A DNA stretch of 31,804 nucleotides from CAZJJZ01 sp964546505 (GTDB taxonomy: Bacteria; Patescibacteriota; Gracilibacteria; UBA1369): assembly GCA_964546505.1 (NCBI GenBank), contig CAZJJZ010000016.1, positions 1 to 31,804 of the forward strand, in the 5' to 3' direction. A program made the position numbers and the translations under genes. Positions 6,473 to 14,400 of this stretch are shown here, piece after piece. The notes beneath the pieces are model-generated. The model did no database searches. It had not been told where the DNA came from and saw nothing but the letters and a program-made list of their open reading frames with translations. The stretch's first letter is position 1. The number at the start of each line of letters is the position of its first letter.

Positions 6473-9400
6473 ATGGGTATATCAACAACTTTGCGAAATC
6501 TTCGCAAATCAGTTGCCGGACTCAGCGTAGTTGCAATCGTTGCTAGCCTTTTCGCTACTAGCGTATCTGCTGCTACTACCGGTAACATTTTCACCGATGT
6601 ATCTCCTGAAGCTTGGTTTGCACCTTATGTAAACCAATTGGCTGAAGCAGGTGTCATCGATACAACAAAAGATACTTACAGACCTTCTGAACTAGTAAAC
6701 AGAGCTGAAATGGCTAAATTTGCTGTTGCTGCTGCTGGTATTACTATGGAAAAGGCTACTGAAGCTCCTTTCAAGGATGTATCATTGGGACAATGGTACA
6801 CTGATCCTATCTACACTGCTGCTAAAAACGGAATCGTTTCTAACAACAAAAAAGACGGTGTAGCAACTGGTATGTACAGACCTTCTGATTCTTTAAACAG
6901 AGCAGAAGCTGCAAAAATCATTGTTAACGCTTTCCAATTCGCAGAAGACACAACTGGTGCTCCTCACTTCCCAGATGTAAAATCTTCTGACTGGTTCTAC
7001 CTCTATGTTGAAACAGCTTTCAATGCTGGTATCATCAATGGTTACCCAGATGGCACATTCGGCCCTGCTAAAAACATCAACAGAGCTGAAGTTGCTAAGA
7101 TGTTAGCTTTAGCTATGGACGGTGGCATGGTTGACGAATTCACACTTGAGTCAGCTGCTGCTGCTACTTCTACCAAAGTAGAATTGATCTTCTCTATGCC
7201 AGTTGACATGACTTCTGCTGAAGTTACTGCCAACTACATGATTGAAGACTCTACAGGTGCCAAATTGGAAGTTAAATCAGCTGAATACATTTCAGATGAT
7301 ACTGTTCATTTGACAACCGCTACTCAAACAGAAGGCAAAACTTACTATGTTACTGCTAAAAACGTTGAGTCAGAAATGGGCGACGAATTGGCAAACACTG
7401 ATTCCGTATCTTTCTTAGGTTACGGTGCTGATGTTTCCGGTGGTGCTTTGGACGTTAAACTTTCTACTCAAACTCCAGTTGCTGGCTCAGTACCAAGTGG
7501 TGCTACAGGTGTAGTATTCACATGCTGGGATTTCAAAGCTGGCTCAGACGATGTTATGTTGAAGAGCTTGCATGTGAAGAGAGTGGGTGCTGGTTCACAA
7601 ACTAGTTTCACAGATGTTTACCTATACAGAGGGGAAGAACGTCTTACAACTGGTCGATCTATCAACTCTGAAACTCAGAAAGTTGAATTCAACAACATCA
7701 ACCAAGAAATTGCGTCAGGAGAAAATGCTAAAATTTGTTTAGTTGCAGATTTAGCAGGTGATGCACAAAGCAGTGTTCATTCATTCGAATTGAGTGCTAA
7801 AGAGGATGTTGTTTCAAACGCTTCTTCTATGTCTGCTATGTTCCCATTAAAAGGAACTGATCAATTAATCACTTCAGCAACAGTTGGAACTACAACAATT
7901 AAGAAAAATGGTTCTCTTGATGAATTAACTGTTAGTCAAAAAGGTGGCAGAATTGCCCAGTTCGAACTTGAAGCAAATGGATCAGAAGATCAACTTGTAA
8001 ACAGAATCGCTCTTTATGTAAGAGGATCGGTTACGGTTTCTGATATCAAGAATCTTCAATTATTTACTGAAGGTGAAACTACCGCTCTTGCCAAAGTTAG
8101 CGAAGTTGGAAATAAAGACCTAGCTACTTTTGTATTAGACAAACCATACAAATTAGGCAGAGGACAAAGAAAAATCTTCTACGTAACAGCAGATTTGTCA
8201 CCAGGTAGAAACGGAGATGATATCAAAGTTTATTTGGATGAATCTACAGATTTAAGTGTTAAAGGAGTTACTTTTGGTTATGGAACTAAAGTGATTTCTA
8301 CAGGTTACGATGGATCTGCTTCTAATTTCTCTCTAGTTACTATCAAAGGATCAACATTTAACGTAGCCTTCACTGGCCCTGCTGCTCAAGATATTGCAAC
8401 TGGTCAAAACTCTGTTAGATGTTTAGATTTAACTATCAGCAATGCATCTGGTTCTGACGTGGAAATCAAAGATTGGTTGGCACAAATCGAGGTAACAAAT
8501 ACTCCTTCTGCTGCTGGCGGTCTATGGAACACAACAGATAACACTTCAAACTATACTCTAGTTAAATTAGCTAGATTAAATGATGACGGATCTATTGCTG
8601 GTTCATTACTTGGTCCTTCAGAATTAGCATCTACAACAGATGTTGGTACTGGAAATGACAAAATTCAATCTAGTATTAAACTAGTTGGTACATCAACTAT
8701 CAAAGCAAACGAAACTGTTAAAGCTGCAATTGTCTTCAATACTGCTAATAACACAGCATTATCTGGTGACAAAATCAGATGTACTCTTAAGAATCTTGTA
8801 AATGTTTCAGATTCTGTTAGAGATTTGAACGGTGATGCATTAGGATCATCTTCTATCACACCTTCTTCAGATTTGACAGGTAACACAATGACCTTAACTC
8901 AATCTGCTCTTAAGGTTGCAGTTGCTTCAACTCCTACTTCTAAAAATGTTGTTAAAGGAACTAACAATGTTGACCTTCTAGGTATTTCATTAGTTTCTGG
9001 TTCATCACTAAGTAACACAGTCAAGAATTTAGTTATCCAAGGTTATGTTGATAATGATACAACTGGAGCCTTTGTTACAACAACTGCAGGTACTGTAAAT
9101 CTAAAAGATGTAGTAACAAGCCTGTCATTGTATGACGGCTCAACTCAGGTTGGTATCGCTGCCAGCATTAACTCTACAACAGGAAAAGTGACATTCAACA
9201 ACCTCAATGTTTCTGTTCCAAAAAATACAACAAAAACTTTGACTTTGAAAGGAAACATTTCCAACTCTACTCCTGATAATGCTAGAGTTAAATTTGCAGT
9301 AACTTCTACTTCAGATGTGGTTTCAATTGACCAAAATGGACAGACTGTATCAGGAATTGACGTTACAACTGCTACCAATGGACTTGATCAAGATTCTGGT

Positions 9401-10972
9401 GTAAGAATAACAGTTAAATCTTCTGGTTCAGTAAATGTAAGTGAAAGTGGATCAGATGCCGGTGCATTAGTTGGAGGTTTAACCACAGGTACAAGACTAG
9501 GTAAAGTCAAATTCACAGTTACTAATGCAGACGCAACACTTGATGATTTTGCTATGGGTGTTTCAGGGGAACCTGCCACTTTATCAAGAGTCTATGTCTA
9601 TGACTCTGCATGTGCCGTTAAATTAGGCTCACCTGAAGGATATACAGTTGTAAATGGTGCAGTATCAATTAGTGGTGCAAACATCAACTTGCCAGTTGGA
9701 AATACTACACTCTGCTTTACGGGTGATATTGCAAGTGTAAAAGATAACGGATCAGATCAACCTACTTCTGGAAGTAGAACAGGACTATATCTTAGAGATG
9801 TAACAAAATTAACATCTGGTGGATCAGAAATCTCTAGCACAATCAACTCTTCTGCAATAGTTGGTGGCACTTTGAGCGTTGCAATGGCTGGAGAGACTTC
9901 TTCAACAAATCTTTGTACTTCTGCCAACATTGGAAGAACAGTAGGTAATATTGTTGTGGTAGAAGAAGAAATGATGGTAGTAACAACTGCTACTGCAGCT
10001 GCTGCTGATGCAACACCTTGTGACTTGAACAGTGCTAATGGTTCTACATCAGGATTTGTAACAGTAGTATCACGTGCATTCGCAGGTACTTCTGCTTCTT
10101 CACATGCTGTAAATGCAGAAATCAGAACTCCAAGTTTTGTAGTTGCAAGTACATCTGCACAAGTTAAGAAAGATGACATCATAATTACCCTTAACGGTAC
10201 AGATATTGATTACTATATTGCTCTACAAGATGCTCCAACATTGGCTGCCCACGCTATTGAAATCTATGCAGATTCAACTGCAACAGCATTTGTTCCAGCC
10301 AATACTATGGCAAGATTCAACATTCACGGTAATACAAGTGTTGTAAGAAAAGCATATCCAAAATTTGCTAATGCAAATTCTCTAGAATCCATTGTTGGTG
10401 GCAATGTTATTCCTTCTGGTTCTACTGAAGAACAAAGAAAGATTACAGCAATCTCCATCAGTGCATTAGGAGAAGGAAGTGTTGAACTGAAAAAACAACC
10501 TACAGTTACAAATTCTGGCCAAGTTAGATTCAATATTACTGGAGCAGCTCTTAATACAGGAGCAACAGGATATTGTGCAATCTACGATAAATCAGGTAAT
10601 AAGTTAGCTGGTTTAGGTAACAATGCTACTACAGCAAATGCTGATGGTGTTATTGATAAAAACACAGGTTTAGCAGTAGTTGATACACTTGCCAGTGGAC
10701 TAAACACATTTGTATTAGGTTATGACGATCCTACTCCAGTTGGAAGTAGTGTTCTAACATCAGGTTTAGTAATCCAATCAGGACAAACTGATACAATGGT
10801 ATTAAAATGTAACATCGATGCTTCTGCTGCTGGTGCTCAAAGCATCCAAGCAAGTCTGGTAGATGTTGCTTATTCTGATGGTACAGTACTTGGACAGTTC
10901 GTTTCCGATCTAAATCTATATGTAGATAAGTTCGTAAACTTAATTGGTCCAAATCAAGGTGAAATCATCTAA
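6473..10972 (+). CDS. S-layer protein with signal peptide and three SLH domains
   Basis: 1499 residues from ATG 6473, chosen because a signal peptide begins there (basic start, hydrophobic 14-28, SVSA/A cleavage near 33); an ATG at 6401 would add 24 unlikely residues. SLH domains lie at about 39-86, 100-154 and 166-214, each with the family pattern of FxDV, a W before the first helix, and RPSE/RPSD/GPAK plus NRAE. SLH domains bind cell-wall polymer. An Ig-like domain of the SbsA/Big_5 type follows (about 222-320, KVELIFSMPVDM), then more than 1000 residues of beta-rich, Thr/Ser/Asn/Gly-rich sequence, probably repeated Ig-like modules. There are ten Cys, unusual for S-layer proteins. Arginine is mostly AGA, unlike neighbouring genes, which suggests heavy expression. 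No Shine-Dalgarno site precedes the ATG. A double hairpin terminator follows, so the gene looks monocistronic. Confidence 0.9.
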   Translation: MGISTTLRNLRKSVAGLSVVAIVASLFATSVSAATTGNIFTDVSPEAWFAPYVNQLAEAGVIDTTKDTYRPSELVNRAEMAKFAVAAAGITMEKATEAPFKDVSLGQWYTDPIYTAAKNGIVSNNKKDGVATGMYRPSDSLNRAEAAKIIVNAFQFAEDTTGAPHFPDVKSSDWFYLYVETAFNAGIINGYPDGTFGPAKNINRAEVAKMLALAMDGGMVDEFTLESAAAATSTKVELIFSMPVDMTSAEVTANYMIEDSTGAKLEVKSAEYISDDTVHLTTATQTEGKTYYVTAKNVESEMGDELANTDSVSFLGYGADVSGGALDVKLSTQTPVAGSVPSGATGVVFTCWDFKAGSDDVMLKSLHVKRVGAGSQTSFTDVYLYRGEERLTTGRSINSETQKVEFNNINQEIASGENAKICLVADLAGDAQSSVHSFELSAKEDVVSNASSMSAMFPLKGTDQLITSATVGTTTIKKNGSLDELTVSQKGGRIAQFELEANGSEDQLVNRIALYVRGSVTVSDIKNLQLFTEGETTALAKVSEVGNKDLATFVLDKPYKLGRGQRKIFYVTADLSPGRNGDDIKVYLDESTDLSVKGVTFGYGTKVISTGYDGSASNFSLVTIKGSTFNVAFTGPAAQDIATGQNSVRCLDLTISNASGSDVEIKDWLAQIEVTNTPSAAGGLWNTTDNTSNYTLVKLARLNDDGSIAGSLLGPSELASTTDVGTGNDKIQSSIKLVGTSTIKANETVKAAIVFNTANNTALSGDKIRCTLKNLVNVSDSVRDLNGDALGSSSITPSSDLTGNTMTLTQSALKVAVASTPTSKNVVKGTNNVDLLGISLVSGSSLSNTVKNLVIQGYVDNDTTGAFVTTTAGTVNLKDVVTSLSLYDGSTQVGIAASINSTTGKVTFNNLNVSVPKNTTKTLTLKGNISNSTPDNARVKFAVTSTSDVVSIDQNGQTVSGIDVTTATNGLDQDSGVRITVKSSGSVNVSESGSDAGALVGGLTTGTRLGKVKFTVTNADATLDDFAMGVSGEPATLSRVYVYDSACAVKLGSPEGYTVVNGAVSISGANINLPVGNTTLCFTGDIASVKDNGSDQPTSGSRTGLYLRDVTKLTSGGSEISSTINSSAIVGGTLSVAMAGETSSTNLCTSANIGRTVGNIVVVEEEMMVVTTATAAAADATPCDLNSANGSTSGFVTVVSRAFAGTSASSHAVNAEIRTPSFVVASTSAQVKKDDIIITLNGTDIDYYIALQDAPTLAAHAIEIYADSTATAFVPANTMARFNIHGNTSVVRKAYPKFANANSLESIVGGNVIPSGSTEEQRKITAISISALGEGSVELKKQPTVTNSGQVRFNITGAALNTGATGYCAIYDKSGNKLAGLGNNATTANADGVIDKNTGLAVVDTLASGLNTFVLGYDDPTPVGSSVLTSGLVIQSGQTDTMVLKCNIDASAAGAQSIQASLVDVAYSDGTVLGQFVSDLNLYVDKFVNLIGPNQGEII

Positions 10973-11017
10973 TTATAATAATTTGTAGTTAAATTTCCCT
11001 TATAACCCCCGCATGGC

Positions 11018-11067
11018 CCCTCCAAAGCTCGCCAAGAGCAAAGGAGGGAACCCCAGCGGGGTTTTTT
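11018..11067 (+). terminator. double-hairpin Rho-independent terminator of the S-layer gene
   Basis: Hairpin one: CCCTCC 11018-11023 / GGAGGG 11043-11048, with an inner GCTC/GAGC stem. It abuts hairpin two: AACCCC 11049-11054, loop AGC, GGGGTT 11058-11063, running into six T (11062-11067). The back-to-back arrangement fits a highly transcribed gene. Confidence 0.85.
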
Positions 11068-11124
11068 AGTGCCCAAAATCAGCCGAAATTTTCATTAAAA
11101 GGGCATTAAAAGTCAGTCGAATGA

Positions 11125-11153
11125 TTGACAAAAATGCAAAATGAGTTTAGCAA
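11125..11153 (+). promoter_or_regulatory. possible promoter of the lipoprotein gene
   Basis: A perfect TTGACA (11125-11130), 17 bases, then TAGCAA (11148-11153), which is a weak -10 overlapping the AT-rich run AATATATAG. The leader would be about 40 bases. Confidence 0.4.
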
Positions 11154-11199
11154 TATATAGAAAGCTTATGCTTTAGAACTTTCAAATCCAGGAGGAATC

Positions 11200-11940
11200 A
11201 TGAGAATTCTATGTTGTTTGCTGCTGCTGACGGCAGCCTTATTCTGCGGCTGCACGCTCGAAAAAACGGGTATGTGCCCAGTGGAAATCTGCGATCCAAC
11301 CGCAAGCAGCGGAGCTGCTGGTGAAAACAGCGGCGGCGACACAACTACCGGCGGACATGCTGGTAGTAGTACGGGCGGCAGTCAATCTGGCTCTGGTGGA
11401 AGCACCGGAGGGACCGGAGGAACCGGCGGCTCACTTGGTGGAACTGCTGGGGCGGGTGGCGAATCCGGCTCAGCTGGCAATTCCAGTGCAGGCGAAGGCG
11501 GCATTGGAGGAGTTGGAACTGGCGGAATAGGAGGTTCCGGCGCAACTGGCGGCAGCGGCGGTTCCGGCGGCAACACTTGCATACCCAATCAAGGGTGCGC
11601 CAGCGGCAAGCCGGGCATCTGCAACTACGGCCTCTGCGCGCCGGACGGCAAAAGCTGCAATGAGCAAATTGCCGTCGGCTCTCACCCCGAAGCCTGTGGC
11701 GACGGGCTGGACAATGACTGCAACGGTCAAGTGGATGAGGGGTGTGTTGTCTCAGCCTGCACCCCCAACACCGAATGCACTGTCACGGACCAGAAAGGTC
11801 CATGTGGCAAAGGCCTCTGCAACTCAGCTGGAACCAGCTGCGTACAAACGACGTTCCCTACACTCGAAGTCTGCAGCACAGCTGCAGACGACGATTGTGA
11901 TGGGAACGCGAACCTAGCTGACCCAGGTGGCTGTTTCTAA
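11200..11940 (+). CDS. lipoprotein with Gly/Ser-rich linker and MopE-type metal-binding motif, likely acquired
   Basis: 246 residues. AGGAGG at 11190-11195, four bases before the ATG, is the strongest ribosome site seen. The N-terminus is a lipoprotein signal (LLLLTAALFCGC) with probable lipidated Cys18. Residues 36-125 are a low-complexity linker of Gly, Ser, Thr and Ala in GGSGGTGG style. The C-terminal third is Cys-rich: GCASGKPGICNYGLC, then CGDGLDNDCNGQVDEGC (167-182), which matches the DGxDNDCDGxxDE loop of the MopE copper/metal-binding family, and a decayed second copy around 228-245 (DDDCDG). This architecture is typical of Myxococcota surface lipoproteins. GC is near 60 percent, well above the AT-rich S-layer gene before it. 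It is probably an outer-surface protein; its ligand is unknown. It is monocistronic, with its own terminator. Horizontal transfer or chimeric assembly are both possible. Confidence 0.82.
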   Translation: MRILCCLLLLTAALFCGCTLEKTGMCPVEICDPTASSGAAGENSGGDTTTGGHAGSSTGGSQSGSGGSTGGTGGTGGSLGGTAGAGGESGSAGNSSAGEGGIGGVGTGGIGGSGATGGSGGSGGNTCIPNQGCASGKPGICNYGLCAPDGKSCNEQIAVGSHPEACGDGLDNDCNGQVDEGCVVSACTPNTECTVTDQKGPCGKGLCNSAGTSCVQTTFPTLEVCSTAADDDCDGNANLADPGGCF

Positions 11941-12007
11941 AAGCCCAGCTACTTCCACCGGTTGCAAACGCAATCGTTACTTCTCCCTTCCTCCCATCCT
12001 GAACTCA

Positions 12008-12047
12008 TTCCCACGCCGCCTGCAGCAATGCTTTGGCGGCGTGGGAA
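12008..12047. repeat. perfect 13-bp inverted repeat downstream of the lipoprotein gene
   Basis: TTCCCACGCCGCC (12008-12020) and its exact complement GGCGGCGTGGGAA (12035-12047), with a 14-base spacer. No T-run follows, so it is not a standard terminator. It could be a processing or stabilising hairpin, or a protein-binding dyad. Confidence 0.8.
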
Positions 12048-12069
12048 GTGACGGCAGGTAAACCCCGCG

Positions 12070-12147
12070 CCTCTTCCTTGCTAGACCAAGCCGGCAGTGT
12101 TCACACCGAACACCGCCGGCTAACCGCAGCTCGAAGAGGTTTTTTTA
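12070..12147 (+). terminator. large nested-hairpin terminator after the lipoprotein gene
   Basis: Inner stem AGCCGGCAGTGTTC (12089-12102) pairs with GAACACCGCCGGCT (12108-12121) with one mismatch. It is enclosed by CCTCTTC 12070-12076 / GAAGAGG 12133-12139 and followed by a run of T (12140-12146). In the remaining gene-free stretch to 12415 I see only a -10 box. Confidence 0.75.
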
Positions 12148-12302
12148 TGCCCAAATTAAGCATAAATTAATAGTCTTTTAATCCAGCCTTGCTAAAGTCT
12201 CTTTGTAGCAGGCGGAATTAAGCTGGAATAACCGGGCAATAGCATCTTTAACCAAGCTACCCTCCACTCCGCCTCTTCGTCAAAAAAGCGATAAGCTTAA
12301 AG

Positions 12303-12308
12303 TATAAT
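12303..12308 (+). promoter_or_regulatory. -10 box (TATAAT) ahead of the glycan cassette
   Basis: A perfect TATAAT; the -35 region near 12280 is not recognisable. A start near 12315 would suit either candidate start codon of the permease gene. Confidence 0.45.
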
Positions 12309-12415
12309 CCACAAGCTAAATAACTTCTCATTTTCCATCCGGAAATAATGTAACACCCGACTTGGCCTTACAACCATTTTGTTTTATACTGCGCATACAA
12401 CTATCAACCAACTCA

Positions 12416-13171
12416 TTGACTAATCAATTTCACCTCATCTGGACTCTCGTCAAAGGCGATTTCCGGCTACGTTACCAAGGATCTTACCTTGGCTACCTGT
12501 GGACGCTTTTCAAGCCCTTACTGCTTTTTGGTGTGATTTACCTGGTTTTTAGCGTTTTTATGCCATCTCCCACGCCAGATTACGCTCTCAACCTTTTACT
12601 CGGCATCATTTTCTGGAATTTTTTTGCCGAAGCCACCACCACCGGAATGGCTTCCATACTAGCAAAACGTGAGTTAATCACCAAAATCTATTTCCCGCGC
12701 GAATTAATTGTCCAAGCCGCCACCCTCAGCTCTGCTATCACCCTCTTACTCAATCTAGTCATCTTCACCATTATCTTCTTTGCCACCAATCACCTACCGG
12801 GCCTCGCTGCGTTCGCTCTCCTCTGGCATCTACCCCTACTTTACCTCTTCGCCACCGGTATCGCTTTACTACTGGCTTCCTTAATTGTTCGCTTTCAAGA
12901 TTTGCAGCACATTTGGGAAGTTCTGCTCCAAATTTTCTTTTGGCTCACACCCATCATTTACCCGCTTTCCTTAATTCCCGCGCAATATCAGGGCATGATT
13001 TTGCTTAATCCCTTAGCCAGAATTATCGATTACTCCCGCCTCACCACCATTCAAAATTACCTCCCGCCGCTAAATCATTACCTCTCTTTAACCTTTGTCT
13101 GCCTGGCCACCTATTTACTTGGCTCTCTGATCTTCAAAATCCAGGCCAAAAAACTTGCCGAAAAAATCTAG
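12416..13171 (+). CDS. wzm: ABC-2 polysaccharide export permease (Wzm/TagG type)
   Basis: Membrane half of an ABC exporter that moves a lipid-linked glycan across the cytoplasmic membrane. It has 251 residues from TTG 12416. The family opening is present: LIWTLVKGDFRLRYQGSYLG, a cytoplasmic amphipathic helix, then LWTLFKPLL entering the first membrane helix. About six membrane segments follow, with the conserved internal FYFPRELI-like stretch (ITKIYFPRELIVQ) and FWLTPIIYPLSLIP near the end, as in Wzm, KpsM and TagG. No ATG is available. TTG 12416 gives the usual short N-terminus; TTG 12362 would add 18 residues. The Wzt partner starts 22 bases downstream, and the pair opens a four-gene operon. 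Confidence 0.88.
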   Translation: MTNQFHLIWTLVKGDFRLRYQGSYLGYLWTLFKPLLLFGVIYLVFSVFMPSPTPDYALNLLLGIIFWNFFAEATTTGMASILAKRELITKIYFPRELIVQAATLSSAITLLLNLVIFTIIFFATNHLPGLAAFALLWHLPLLYLFATGIALLLASLIVRFQDLQHIWEVLLQIFFWLTPIIYPLSLIPAQYQGMILLNPLARIIDYSRLTTIQNYLPPLNHYLSLTFVCLATYLLGSLIFKIQAKKLAEKI

Positions 13172-13193
13172 CCCGTCTCTCAATCGCCCATTT

Positions 13194-14387
13194 ATGAACA
13201 ATGCCATACAAGTCCAAAATCTCAACAAATCCTTTCTCCTCCCTCACGAGCAAAGAAACACTCTCAAAGAAAGCTTTATCAATCTTTTCCGACGCACCCA
13301 ATATGAGCATTTTCAAGCTCTCAACAATGTCGCCTTCAGCATTCCTAAGGGCTCCTTCTTTGGTATTATGGGGGCAAATGGCAGTGGTAAAAGTACGCTA
13401 CTGAAAATTTTGGCCAATATTTATCAGCCCGATAGTGGAGAGGTGTTGGTGAGCGGTAAGGTAGCTCCTTTATTGGAACTGGGCATCGGCTTTCAACAGG
13501 AATTGCCGGCCCGCCAGAACATTTTTATCAATGCTGCTTTATTGGGGCTGACCAATCGACAAATCGAAAAAGCCTTACCCAAAATCATTGAGTTTGCCGA
13601 AATTGAAAATTTCATTGATTTGAAGATCAAAAATTTCTCCTCGGGCATGCGTCAACGCTTGGCCTTCGCTATTGCCACTCAAATTGAAGCCGATATCTAT
13701 CTTTGTGATGAGGTTTTGGCGGTTGGTGATGAAAGTTTTCAGCGCAAATGTCTGCAAAAGTTTGCCCAGTGGCAGCAAGAAGGCAAAACTATTGTTTTGG
13801 TTAGCCATAATGTTAATCAAATTCAACAGTTTTGCGATCAAGCCATTTGGTTGCACCTGGGCGAAATTGAAGCACAAGGGCGACCGGCTGAGGTAGTGGA
13901 AGCTTACTTGGGACATTTATACCGTCAAAACCAGCCCGATTTTAGCGATTCACCGGTGCGTATTACCAAACTCACTATCCATGAGCAATCACCTCCAAAA
14001 ACACCCAAAAACACCTTTTCCACCCATCAGCCCATCACCATACAAATCCATTATCACACCAAAGAGCCCCTCACTAACCCTGTTTTTGGGCTCGCACTAC
14101 ACAAACATGACGGAACTCACCTCACCGGACCCAACACTCAAACCTCCCAATACTCAATACCCCTCATCAGCGGCAGTGGTTACTTGGAATGTCAATTTGT
14201 CACACAAAATTTATTAGCCGGAACTTATTTGCTTTCCGCCTCCATCTTCAATCATGATTGTACCCACCCATTTGACTATCTGGATAAGCAATTTTCATTC
14301 TCCATCATAGAAAGCCAAGCTAATCAATATGGTCTGATTGACTTATCACCGAAATGGAATATAGTCGAATCCCGAACAGAGCAGTAA
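13194..14387 (+). CDS. wzt: ABC polysaccharide export ATPase with carbohydrate-binding tail (Wzt type)
   Basis: Energises glycan export together with the preceding permease. 397 residues from ATG 13194. The ATPase domain (about 5-240) has Walker A GANGSGKST (60-68), signature FSSGMRQ (148-154), Walker B IYLCDEVLAVGDE (168-180) and switch His205; CDEVLAVGDESFQRKC is characteristic of Wzt/TagH proteins. The extra C-terminal part (about 253-390) is beta-rich and in the position of the Wzt C-terminal domain, which in E. coli O9a and Geobacillus systems binds the modified non-reducing end of the glycan. Its presence implies export of finished, capped chains, which fits the methyltransferase in the next gene. 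The next ATG is 13 bases downstream. Confidence 0.92.
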   Translation: MNNAIQVQNLNKSFLLPHEQRNTLKESFINLFRRTQYEHFQALNNVAFSIPKGSFFGIMGANGSGKSTLLKILANIYQPDSGEVLVSGKVAPLLELGIGFQQELPARQNIFINAALLGLTNRQIEKALPKIIEFAEIENFIDLKIKNFSSGMRQRLAFAIATQIEADIYLCDEVLAVGDESFQRKCLQKFAQWQQEGKTIVLVSHNVNQIQQFCDQAIWLHLGEIEAQGRPAEVVEAYLGHLYRQNQPDFSDSPVRITKLTIHEQSPPKTPKNTFSTHQPITIQIHYHTKEPLTNPVFGLALHKHDGTHLTGPNTQTSQYSIPLISGSGYLECQFVTQNLLAGTYLLSASIFNHDCTHPFDYLDKQFSFSIIESQANQYGLIDLSPKWNIVESRTEQ

Positions 14388-14400
14388 TTTCAAATCTTTC

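Noticed and set aside
6586..7115. Tandem repeat or CRISPR-like periodicity in the first part of the S-layer gene
   Set aside because: The periodicity is the three SLH domains at protein level; there are no identical DNA repeats with spacers.
9757..10182. 141-codon antisense open frame opposite the S-layer gene, and shorter ones like it
   Set aside because: It follows from the Ala/Thr/Val-rich composition and codon choice of the sense gene. The product is low-complexity, with no ribosome site and no family features.
11382..11730. Several overlapping frames in all phases within the lipoprotein linker (Pro-rich on the minus strand)
   Set aside because: GC-rich glycine repeats lack stop codons in other frames. 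Only the 11200 frame has a ribosome site, a signal peptide and a known motif.
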